A stretch of DNA of 64,000 bases from Medakamo hakoo (Eukaryota; Chlorophyta; Trebouxiophyceae; Coccomyxaceae): assembly GCA_026636295.1 (NCBI GenBank), contig CP089461.1:1-64000 (forward strand), written 5' to 3'. A program made the position numbers and the translations under genes. Below are positions 22,041 through 31,594 of the stretch, piece after piece. The notes under the pieces were generated by a model that worked only from the letters and a program-made list of their open reading frames with translations, was not told where the DNA came from and searched no databases. Numbering within the stretch: the first letter of the stretch is position 1; the number at the start of each line of letters is the position of its first letter.

Positions 22041-23015
22041 TCAATTCCCTTTAAACCCGTCCGGGCCCTTGTACTCGTCCTTGCGCGCGTACAGCGCGTC
22101 GACCAACAGCAGCGGGTCCTGCAGCGTCAGTTTCCGCGTGGCCTTCAGCTCCGCGCCCGCGTCGGCCGCCTCGTCCAGCAGGAAGTTGGACACGCCGCCG
22201 GTGATGGTGGCATTGCCCGGGCCGTCCAACTGCAGCGCGCGGAAGACGGCGTTGCCGGACGCGGTGGAGTAGGACGCCGCGTACAGGCGCAGCGGGAACG
22301 AGGCCTCGGCCCGCTTGCCGTCGACCGTCACCGTGCCGTACAGCACGCCCGCCGGGCTGTTCAGCCAGGTGCCATTGCGTTTGAAGTCGTCGGAAAAGAA
22401 GCGGGCGGCCGTGGACCGGCGGCCGGCGCGCGACGTGCCGTTGAACGTGCGGACGGCTGCGACGATGGGCGTGACGCTCTCCAGCGTGAGCTTGGCGCCC
22501 GCCGGGTCCAGGGTCGCGCGGCGGGCGGTGACGGCGTACGTCAGGTCGGCGGTCGGCAGGGCGGGCGGTGGGGCAGGCTTGGCGCTGCTCGCCTTGGCCG
22601 GCGCCGCCGCGGCGCCAGGCCCGGCCGACCGCGGGGCCGGCGCCTTCTTCTTCTCCAGGCCGGACCCGGCCGGCGGCGCCGCGAGCGGCTTGGGGTCCTC
22701 GTCCGCGACGGGGGCGGGGGCGGGGAGCGGTTCGCCCGCGACGTCGGCCGTCAGGTCGCCGGGCGAGACAAAGGGGGTCGTCTCGCTGGCGGGCGCGACA
22801 AAGTCTTCGGCCGACGCGGCTGGTGGTGGTGGTGGGGGTGGGGGCGGGGGGGGGGTGACCGGTGAGGTCGGCACGCGAGGAGAGCGCGTGCCCGCATGCC
22901 CCTCCTCCGACACGCCGCGTGCACAGCCCTGTCCGCCGCCCAATCCAGCACTAAACTCACTCGCGGCGAATCCAACCACACAGGCCAGCACACAGGCCAT
23001 GAAGAAAGGCCGCAT
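22041..23015 (-). CDS. Secreted or lumenal protein of unknown function
   Basis: Exons 22961-23015 and 22041-22819 join to 277 residues. An N-terminal hydrophobic stretch (MRPFFMACVLACVVGFAA) looks like a signal peptide, followed by an acidic Pro/Ala-rich segment and a Lys-containing linker (LEKKKAPAPRS). The C-terminal 170 residues look folded: DLTYAVTARRATLD, LTLESVTPIVAAVRTF, the RAGRRSTAARFFSDDF block, GTVTVDGKRAEASFPLRLY and a C-terminal KLTLQDPLLLVDALYA. The arrangement of a strand, a T-F-x-G-x-x-x-R-A-G motif and an F-F-x-D-D-F motif recalls a beta-domain seen in algal and bacterial secreted proteins. I recall it only loosely, so no function is assigned. Three N-x-S/T sites could be glycosylated. 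Confidence 0.65.
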   Translation of the reverse strand: MRPFFMACVLACVVGFAASEFSAGLGGGQGCARGVSEEGHAGTRSPRVPTSPVTPPPPPPPPPPPAASAEDFVAPASETTPFVSPGDLTADVAGEPLPAPAPVADEDPKPLAAPPAGSGLEKKKAPAPRSAGPGAAAAPAKASSAKPAPPPALPTADLTYAVTARRATLDPAGAKLTLESVTPIVAAVRTFNGTSRAGRRSTAARFFSDDFKRNGTWLNSPAGVLYGTVTVDGKRAEASFPLRLYAASYSTASGNAVFRALQLDGPGNATITGGVSNFLLDEAADAGAELKATRKLTLQDPLLLVDALYARKDEYKGPDGFKGN

Positions 23016-23099
23016 TGGCGAGGGCGGCGTGGGGCGCGTTAGTGTTTTTTTTCTTTGCTCGCGCGCTGCGCGCTACTGCGAGTTGGCGGGTCTGACATC

Positions 23100-24519
23100 T
23101 CACCGCCCGGCCTCCACCCGCTGCGCCAACACTTCCGCCTCCAACTCCACCTCCCGCACCCGGGCCGCCAACCCCGCCGCCCGCCTCCGCGCGGCGTCGG
23201 CCCTCTCTTCCGCCGCGGCCTTGCCCGCCGCGGCCTTAACAGCAGCCTCCGCCTCGGCCCGCGCCGCCGCCAGGGCGGCCTCCAGGCGCGCGGCCCGGCC
23301 GTCTGCCACGTCGGCGCGCGCGCCCGCCCGGCCCGCCGCGGCCCTGGCGGCGGCGGCCTCCGCCGCCGCCGCCGCCGCCGCTTCCCGTAATTTAGCCGCG
23401 TGCGCGTCCGCTGTCGCCCCCGCCGCGGCCAGGGCGGCTTCGTGCGCGGCGCCGAGCTGTGCCACGGCGGCAGCCAGCGCCGCCCGCCCTTCCGCCCGCG
23501 CCGCCGCCACCGCGTCCGCGCCCGTGTCCTGGGCGGCGGCCAAGCGAGCCGCCGCGTCTTTGGCCGCTTTGCCCGCGGCTTCCAAAGCAGCGTTGAGCAG
23601 GGCGGACGCGGTCGCAGCGTCGGCCGCCCGGGCGGCTTCGGCAGCGCCCGCCGCTTCTGCCGCGGCCGCGGCCGCCGCCGCGGCTTCCGCCCGCCGCGCC
23701 GCGTCGGCCTTCTCGGCCCGGTCAGTCGCTTCCGCCACCGCCGCTCGCACTGCAGCAGCCGCGGCCACCCGTTCCGCCGCCACGTCCGCGTCCCTGTCCG
23801 CGGCCAGGCAGCGCGCCTTGTCGCGCCAGGCGGCCACGGCCGCCGCCGCGTCGGCCTCGGCTTCTTCAGCGGCGAGGGCGGCCGCGTCGGCGGCGGCCCG
23901 AGCCGCGGACAGAGACCGCTGGTCGGCCTGCCACAGGGCGGTGACGCGGTCCTGTGACGCGGTGGTGGGGGAGGGGAGGGAGGGGAGCGCGTCGCCGGTC
24001 AACCCCACGTCCCACGCACGTCCCACGCCCCCCCCCCCCCCCTCCCCCTTCCCCCTCCCGTCCCACGCACCAGCTCGGCTTCCGCGCGGACGCGGGCCGC
24101 CCGCTCCGCCTCCCGGTCCGCGGCGGCCGCGGCGGCCGCCGCATTCGCCGCGTCCACGGCCAGGCGCAGCTCGCCGACTAGAGCGGCGGTGGCGTCGTCG
24201 GACGACGGCGGGCAGGCCGGGCCGCCGCCGCCGCCACCGCCGACGCTGCCACCCCCGCCCCGCCCGGCGTCGGCCTTGGCCAGCGATTCGGCCGTGCCTC
24301 CGCCCGCGGCCCGGCGGATGGGTAAGGGCCCGCCAGCCTGTGGGGGTTGAGTGTGGGTGGTGTGAGGCGTGTGTGCGAGCGTGTGTGTGTGTGGCCCGCA
24401 GCATCGTGCCCGTCCACCTTCCCCACGCGCGCGCGCGGGGGTGTCGACCTGGGGTGCGGTCCACGCGCGCCCGCCGCCACCCACCTCCCCACTCACACCT
24501 TGGCCGCAGCGGACTTCAT
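23100..24519 (-). CDS. Alanine-rich coiled-coil protein, unknown function
   Basis: Exons 24499-24519 (7 codons, MKSAAAK), 24071-24337 and 23100-23951 join to 379 residues. After a Gly-rich stretch (about residues 30-50) nearly the whole protein is one Ala/Glu/Arg helix with heptad spacing, for example LAVDAANAAAAAAAADREAE. It ends in REVELEAEVLAQRVEAGR. No catalytic motif, signal peptide or membrane segment is visible. The tropomyosin- or SMC-like composition suggests a structural or tethering role, but amino-acid bias in this genome inflates Ala everywhere. It is divergent from TPI, sharing about 200 bp of promoter. Confidence 0.6.
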
Positions 24520-24720
24520 GGGACCTGCTCAGCTGTGAGCAGGGCCGCGTCGGTGAGGAAGTGGTGCGTCTCCCCCCTGGGGGTCCGTCGACCCGGCGAA
24601 AAACGAAACACTGGGACTGCCCCCCCTCCCACGCCTCACACGCCCGACCGCCGCGAGCGCGCCGCGAAGAGAGCAGCAGAGAAAAAAAAAGTCTTCTTCC
24701 CACCCCCGCGCGCACTGACC

Positions 24721-26224
24721 ATGCGCGCCTCCCTGCGCCCGCTCAAGGGCCAGACCTGCCAGGCCCGGCCGTCCACGTCCAGGGCTCCGCGCGGAGCCGT
24801 CCAGGTGTACGGTGAGCTCGACTCGAGGCCGGCCTTGTCGGTGTTCTTGGCCTGGAGAGAGAGTGGGGGAGAACGCATGGGAGAGCCTCGTGCGGGCAGG
24901 GGGGGAGTGTTTTGTTTTTGGCGCCGCGACGGCCGCCACTGGCCGCGTCCCTCCGTTCGCCCGGCCGCAGGCCGTGAGCGTGCACAGCGCGTGCAAGGGG
25001 GTGGGGGAGGTGCGGGCCTCTGCGCCCCGTCGGCCGGCCTGGCTGCCCCCCGGGCCACCTAGCCACGCCGCCGCCGTGGAAGGGTGAGAGGGGGCGGCGC
25101 GCGCCTCCCCTCCCCCGCTTTGGCGGCCTCCCACGGACGGGCGCGGCTCCCGTCCGCCGCACTCCCTCCACGGCAAGGCCTGATTGAATGTGTGCTGTCA
25201 ACAGACGGAGTGGCGTGGCAGGCGGACCGCTGGCCTGTCGAGCGACCTCGCACAGAACAAAGGCGCCACGGCGAGCGCGGCGTTGCTCGGGGCCGCGGCG
25301 GGCGCTGCCGCGCGCGCCTGGGCCACCACCCACCCACCCACCGCCCCCGCTTCCCTCTGCCTCACGCACCTCGCCCGCCCGTCCCGCCCCCTCCCCCGCA
25401 CCCCACCCCCACCCCCACCACACACCCACCTCACAGCCGACCGCACCTTTTGCGTTGGCGGCAACTGGAAGTCCAACTGCACGCGCGCGTCCGTCGCCAA
25501 GCTGGTGGGCGAACTGAACGAGGCCGCGCGCACGGCCGGCGGCCTGCCGCCCCCCGACGAGTGCGAGATCATCATCGCGCCCGAGCACATCCACCTGTCC
25601 ATCGTCCTGGACTCGGTCGACCCCCGGTACAAGGTGGCCGCCCAAAACTGCTGGGACCGGTCCGCGGGCGCGTACACGGGCGAGATCGCGGCCGAAGCGC
25701 TGCTCGACCTGGGCGTCTCCTGGGTCATCCTCGGCCACTCGGAGCGGCGGTCCCTGCTGGGCGAGTCCAACGAGTTTGTGGGCGCCAAGGTGGAGCACGC
25801 CATCGAGGTGGGCATGGACGTCATCGCCTGCGTGGGCGAGACCCTGGCCGAGCGGGAGGCGGGCGCCATGTTCACCGTCCTGGACGCCCAGCTCAAGGGC
25901 GTCGCCGACAAGGTCAAGGCCGAGGGCGACTGGGCGCACATCGTCATCGCGTACGAGCCGGTGTGGGCCATCGGCACGGGCGTCGTCGCGTCCCCCGAAC
26001 AGGCCCAGGAGGCGCACGCGTACATCCGGTCGTGGCTGACGCAGCACGTGTCCCCCGCGGTCGGGGACGCGACGCGCATCATGTACGGCGGCTCGGTCAA
26101 CGACGCCAACGCGGCCACGCTGGCGACCAAGCCCGACATCGACGGCTTCCTGGTGGGGGGCGCGTCCCTGAAGGGGGACGCCTTTGCGGCCATCTGCCGG
26201 GCCAAGACCCAGGTCGCGGCGTGA
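24721..26224 (+). CDS. TPI: Triose-phosphate isomerase, plastid
   Basis: Interconverts glyceraldehyde-3-phosphate and dihydroxyacetone phosphate in the Calvin cycle. Exons 24721-24811 and 25437-26224 give 292 residues. Exon 1 (MRASLRPLKGQTCQARPSTS onward) is a Ser/Arg/Thr-rich transit peptide. Exon 2 starts at the mature enzyme with DRTFCVGGNWKSN. All catalytic residues are visible: Asn and Lys in GGNWKSN, His in LGHSERRS (about 130), Glu in AYEPVWAIGTG (about 203), and the phosphate loop GGSVN. GNWK with NCTRASVAKLV resembles green-algal plastid TPI. The gene lies on the same strand just before GapA, which uses the same substrate. Confidence 0.96.
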
Positions 26225-26387
26225 AAGTGTGTGAGAGGCCGCGCGCGCACTCTGGGAGTGTGTTTCCATTTTTTTGTCCATCCCATCATCCCACTCCCCC
26301 CTTTGCCGCGAGAGAAGGGCGCCTCTCTGGTGGTGGCCGAGGGGTGGCTCCGACCCCTTTTCTCTTCAAATAGAAACTGAAGAGGGC

Positions 26388-26425
<38 letters not shown>

Positions 26426-26801
26426 GGGCGTGTGCGTGTGTGTGGCCGAGCGCGCCCCCCCTGCTCGATGGGAGGCGCGGTCGGGTGCGCGCGCGGGTGG
26501 CGTGGGTGGCTGGCGGGAGGGTGGAGAGCGAGAGACTGTCTGGGTTGGGTGGGCTGTGCGGGAGAGGGGGGAGGCGGGGGGGGGGCGTGTGCAAACTGCG
26601 CCTCAGCAGGCGCTGCTGTCGACCCATGGTTTTTCACTGTCGGGGTGGTGGGGACCGGGCGCGCGCTGAGACGCAACGCGCCCCGCGCTCCCCCCCCACA
26701 CCCGCCCGCGCTCCCTCCCTGCCCTCACTCACCAGTTTCGGCAGACTCGCTCGCCTCCCCCGCCTTCTCCCCCTTTTCCTCCCCACCCTTCACACACAAC
26801 C
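26225..26801. other. TPI-GapA intergenic region with GT microsatellite
   Basis: A 577 bp gap between the TPI stop and the GapA start. It contains 17 GT units at 26391-26424, a G-run near 26577-26586, and pyrimidine-rich sequence (26700-26800) just before GapA. No ORF is supported; it should hold the TPI 3' UTR and GapA promoter. Confidence 0.55.
26391..26424 (+). repeat. GT microsatellite
   Basis: Seventeen uninterrupted GT units between TPI and GapA, followed by imperfect GTGCGTGTGTGTG. Confidence 0.95.
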
Positions 26802-28856
26802 ATGGCCGCTATGGTGAGTGCCGGCCGACCTGCACGAGGGCGCGGTGGGGGAGCGCGGCGCTGTCTGGCCCGGCGCGCGGGGGTGAGACGCGCCGGGGCT
26901 GGTGTGTGGCACTGCCCGCCTGCGGGGGCCCGGGCCTAGGCGAAAGGCGCTGCCCTGACCGCGGACCCCCCCAAAAAAAAACTCCCACGAAACCACCAGA
27001 CCAACCGCATGGGCCTGAAGGAGTCCTCCTTCCACTCGACGGTCGCCAAGTCCGTCGCCCGCAACGTGAGTGAAAAACGGGGGTGGGGCAGGGGGCGCGC
27101 CGGCGGCGGCGCGCGGAGAGAGGGAGGGCGAAGCAAGGAGGCTAGGCGAGTGCTTGGCGGGCGGCGCAGCGCCGCGTGTGTGCGCCCGCTGCGGGGCCGG
27201 CTCCCCGGCGCCCGGTCGCCCGCATGCCCCGCGTGGCAAGGTCAGCACTTGCAGCTCGCGGCTGAGTGCTTGGCGGCGCCGTCTGGGTGCGCGCGTGGCC
27301 GCCTGCGGGCGCTCCGATTTGTGGGCACGGAGCCGCGCGGCCGCGCGGCCAGGAGGCCGCCGTGGCCGCGGGGGCCTCACCCTCTTTTGCGGGGACGCGC
27401 CAGCCTGGCCGGGGACCCGCCGCCCCCTAGTCCCGCCCGCATTGCCCGCGTGCGGCCTTGCCACGACACGCGCCCACGCACCCGGCGCATGGGCGCGGCG
27501 GGCCGGGCCGGTTTGAGGGTGCCGGCGACGGGGTGGAGTGGGGGGGGGAGCGGTGAGAGATCGGAGCGCCCCCCCCCCCTCCCCCCCCCTCCGCCCTCAC
27601 GCGCCGCCGACCACCACCACCTCACCCACCCACCTGACCCCCGCTCTCCATCCCCTCTCCACACACACACACAGACCCGCGTCGGCGCCGCCGCCCCCGT
27701 CCAGATGAAGAAGAAGCTCAACGTGGCCATCAACGGCTTCGGCCGCATCGGCCGCAACTTCCTGCGCTGCCTGGAGGGCCGGACCGACTCCCTGCTGCAG
27801 GTGTGTTGTTGTGTCACCAGGCGCTGTTTTTTTTTTTTTTGAACAAACCCACGCCTGCCCCGTCCGGCCCCCTCCCGCTCACCCTCCCCTCCCCACGCCA
27901 CCACCACCCACCCCCCCTCCCGTCGTCAGGTCACCGTCATCAACGACTCTGGCGGCGTCAAGCAGGCGTCCCACCTGCTGAAGTACGACTCCACGCTGGG
28001 CACGTTTGACGCGGACGTCAAGATCGTCGACGACTCCACCATCTCCGTCAACGGCAAGAACATCAAGATCGTGTCGTCCCGCGACCCGACCCAGCTGCCG
28101 TGGGCGGCCAACAACATCGACCTGGTCATCGAGGGCACGGGCGTCTTCGTCTCGTCCGAGGGCGCGGGCAAGCACCTGCAGGCCGGCGCCAAGAAGGTGC
28201 TCATCACCGCGCCCGCCAAGGGCGACGACGTCCCGACCTACGTCATCGGCGTCAACGCCGACCAGTACAAGCACTCGGACGCCATCATCTCCAACGCGTC
28301 CTGCACCACCAACTGCCTGGCGCCCTTCGTCAAGGTCCTGGACGAGAAGTTCGGCATCGTCAAGGGCACGATGACGACGACGCACTCGTACACGGGCGAC
28401 CAGCGCCTGCTGGACGCGTCGCACCGCGACCTGCGCCGCGCCCGGGCGGCCGCCCTGAACATCGTGCCCACGACGACCGGCGCCGCCAAGGCCGTCGCCC
28501 TGGTCCTGCCCAAGCTCAAGGGCAAGCTGAACGGCATCGCCCTGCGCGTGCCCACGCCCAACGTGTCCGTCGTCGACCTGGTCATCCAGGTGGAGAAGAA
28601 GACGTTTGCCGAGGAGGTCAACGCCGCCTTCCGCGAGGCGGCGGCCGGCCCCATGAAGGGCGTCCTCCACGTGTCCGACGAGCCCCTCGTCTCCAAGGAC
28701 TTTGCGTGCACGGACCAGTCCACGTCCATCGACTCGTCCCTGACGATGGTCATGGGCGACGACATGGTCAAGGTCGTCGCCTGGTACGACAACGAGTGGG
28801 GCTACTCCCAGCGCGTCGTCGACCTGGCCGAGCTGACCGCCCAGAAGTGGGAGTGA
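26802..28856 (+). CDS. GAPA: Glyceraldehyde-3-phosphate dehydrogenase A, plastid NADP type
   Basis: Reduces 1,3-bisphosphoglycerate in the Calvin cycle. Exons 26802-26813 (only 12 nt), 27000-27065, 27675-27800 and 27930-28856 join to 376 residues. The N-terminal 45 or so residues are a transit peptide ([20 protein letters not shown]). The Rossmann motif [33 protein letters not shown], the catalytic Cys in [12 protein letters not shown] (about residue 190), [20 protein letters not shown] and [18 protein letters not shown] are intact. The sequence is clearly GapA, the cyanobacterial-derived green-lineage form, not the GapC1 form of secondary algae. It ends in AQKWE and lacks the CP12-like tail of GapB, so redox control would need free CP12. 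Confidence 0.97.
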
Positions 28857-29633
28857 AGCCGTGGCGCGTGGCGCGCGGCGGGCGCGCTCGGCGCGGCGGC
28901 CGGCCGTCGTCCGTGACGGGCGGTCCCCCCGACCTCTTTTTTGTGCTGAGATTTTTCCCCCGAAACCCCAACAAGGTAGTGGGAGGAGAGCCGGCTGGTG
29001 GGGGTGGGGGCGTGGGCGCGGGCGCGCCCGCGCCCACGCCCGCCCGCCCGCCCCTCCTCTCTCTCTCTCTGCCCCGACCTTGACAAAAAAAACAAAAATG
29101 TGTGTGTGGCGTGTGTGCTTGGGAGGAACGTGAACCGAGGACGTGGGTGGCAGCGGGGCGGGCGGGCGGGAGAGGCTGGCGCGCGCGCGGGGCCCCCCGC
29201 GCGCGCCCGTCCCCCTGTTCCGTTCACCGCCCGCCCGCCCCTCTCTCACCTCCCCTGTTTCACCTTTGTTTCCACAGCGGTGGTGCGGTCCAAAAAGAGC
29301 TGCGTGTGTGTGTGTGTGTTTTGTGCGGGCGTCCTTCCCCCCCTTTTCCCCCGATTTATCGCCTTTTCGGAGAGCTGCTTTGTTCGTGGGGGCGGGTCGG
29401 GGGTCGTGCGCTGCGTGTTCCTCCCCTCCACCACCACTCCCAGGGTCGGCTGTGGCGCCCGGGCTCCCAGAGCCTGTGTGGCTGCCTCTATCCTGAGGTG
29501 TGAGTGGGGAACCGCGTGCGTGTGTCGTGTGTGTAAAATCGCCCGGCGCCCAGCTCCGGAAAAAAAAGCGACTCTCCACAGCAGCAGCTGTGGTCGGGTG
29601 GGCCCGGCCCACTCGCGCGGTGTGCGGGGCACC
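28857..29633. other. Intergenic region, GapA to TFB2
   Basis: A 777 bp gap. An A-run (29084-29098) could mark the GapA 3' end. A pyrimidine tract ending TTTCCACAG at 29270-29278 resembles a splice acceptor and could belong to a 5' UTR intron of TFB2. A GT run lies at 29304-29319. No gene is supported. Confidence 0.45.
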
Positions 29634-31423
29634 ATGGACCTCGCCCACTTCCTCGAGTCCCTGCCGCGCGGCTCGCTCGCTTCCCTGTACTCCTCGCCCG
29701 CAGCGTGTGCGGCCGTGCTTCGGGGCCTGCCTGCCGTCGCTCGCTTGTACGTGGCGCGGCTGGCGCACCTGGAAGGCGGCGTGCCAGAAGGTGAGGGAGG
29801 AGCGAATGCGGGCGATGCAAAAGACAAAGCGGGCGCGCGCTTTCAGGGGCGGCCGGGCACCGCCACGCCTCGGCCGTCGCCTGCCGCTAACAAGCGGAGG
29901 ACCCGCCGCACCTAGCGGGCGTGGTTGCGAGGCCTGGGGCTGGTGCGAAGCAACGCGCACGCGGACCTCACAAGCCCCCCCCCCCCCCCCCCCCCCGCCC
30001 CCACACACGCCGCCCAGCCCTCCTCGCTGCCTGGCCCACCCCGGCCGGCGCGGCCAAACACGGCGCCGCCCTGGCCAAGCTCCGGTCCCTGCAACTGGTC
30101 CAAGACCATGTCACACTAAGTGGCGATGACGGGGATGGCGTCGCGGGCGCGCACATCGCCCTGGCGCCCGCCTTCCGGGCGGCGGTCGCGGCCGCGGCCG
30201 CGCGCGGGCGGCCACCGCCCAGCGAGGACGGCCCCCCGCCACCGGGCGTGTCCGCGACGGCGGCGGCAGCTGGCGCGGCGTGCGCAGCGTTGGTGGAAGC
30301 CCAGTGGTCGGGGCTGATGCTGCACCTGGCGGGCGGGCCGGGCGGGCCGCCTGCGCCGCCGTCCGGGCCGGCCGTCGGCGCGCTGGAAGCAGCCGCGGCC
30401 GCGGGCGGCGGTCCGCCCCGCCTGGACGCGGCCGCCCTGCTCGCGGCCGCCGGGTACGTGGGGCCGGACGGCCGGCCCACGCCCGGCGGGCTGACGCTGC
30501 TCCTTTCCACGACGGGAGGCCAGGTCTGGGCCCTGCTGCGGGCCCGGTGCGGCGCCCTGGCGGGCGACGGCGGAGACGGGCGCCCGGCCGGCGCGCCCAC
30601 ACTCGCCGCGCTGGTCGCCCTCCTCCTCCACCTGGCCGCCCGCGGCGGGCGCGGCGCCCCCCTGCGCGCCGTCCCCCGGGCCGCGGTCGACGCAGGCGCT
30701 GCGGCCACCGCCGTCGCGGCCCGGGCGGCGGCGGACGCCGTCGCCCTGGGCCTGGCCTGGCCGTTTGTCGAGGGCGGGGAGGTCTGGCTCGCGCCGACTG
30801 CGCTCGCCGACGCGCTGCGCGGCGGTGGCGGTGGCGGGGGCGGGGGCGGGAGCGGGCCGGCCGGGCCGGCCGGCGCCGCGCCGAGCGCGCGGCCGCCCCC
30901 GCCCCCGCCGCCCCCCACTCCACCCGCGTCGCTGTCCGACGGCTTCATCGTCGTGGAAACCAACTTCCGCCTGTACGCGTACACGTCCGACCCGGCCCGC
31001 CTGGCCGCCCTGTCCCTCTTCGCGGCGGTGGAACGGATCCTGCCCAACCTGGCCGTCTGCCGCCTGACACGGGCGTCAGTCCTGAGCGCCCTCGACGCCG
31101 GCGTCTCTGCGGAAACCGTCATTTCCTACCTGCGCGATCACGCGTCCCCGCACGTGTCCCACCGCTCGCCCATCGTCCCGGAAACCGTCATGGACCAGGT
31201 CCGCCTGTGGGGCGCGTCACGCAGCCGGTTGCACTGCGTCCCTGCCGTGCTGTACACTGATTTTGCGTCCGCCGCGGAGTTTGAAGGTGCGGTCAGTGCG
31301 GCGCGCCGTGGTGGAGGGCTGCTGTGGATGGAAGGAGGTCGGGGTGGAGGCGGCGGCCGCCTGGCCGCGCGCGCCGACTGCCACGACGCGGTGCGGGCGG
31401 CGATCAAAGCAGCGCGTGGGTGA
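29634..31423 (+). CDS. TFB2: TFIIH core subunit p52 / TFB2 (GTF2H4)
   Basis: A core subunit of transcription and DNA-repair factor TFIIH that anchors and stimulates the XPB helicase. Exons 29634-29790 and 30018-31423 join to 520 residues. The N-terminus HFLESLPRGSLASLYSSPAA matches the family start (FLESLP..LxxLYxSPAxC). The central region is Ala/Gly-rich and poorly conserved, with a Gly run near residue 320. The C-terminal half has strong p52 blocks: DGFIVVETNFRLYAYTSDPA, LFAAVERILPNLAVCRLTR, ETVISYLRDHASPHV, PIVPETVMDQVRLW and VLYTDFASAAEFEGA. Length is close to human p52 (462) plus linkers. Confidence 0.9.
29975..29996 (+). repeat. Homopolymer C22
   Basis: Twenty-two C residues in the TFB2 intron, forming part of the pyrimidine tract ahead of the acceptor at 30016-30017. 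Confidence 0.9.
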
Positions 31424-31594
31424 AGGCTCCCCCTGTTAGACAAGTCACAAGCACAGCATTTCTTCGGGTTTACATGGACGCACACACAGCCCGCACACAC
31501 GTCCCCTCCCCCGCCTGCTTTTTTTTGTTTGGTCGCCCCTCTGTTCTCCCTCCACCCACCCTGCCCTCCACACTCGTCCCGCCCCGAGCCCGCC

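Noticed and set aside
22315-25062. A 915-codon plus-strand frame
   Set aside because: It runs antisense through two minus-strand genes and into the TPI transit exon; composition is Ala/Arg-only with no domain.
24721-28856. A TPI-GAPDH fusion as in stramenopiles
   Set aside because: TPI ends in a clear stop at 26222-26224, GapA has its own ATG and transit peptide, and the GAPDH is the GapA type.
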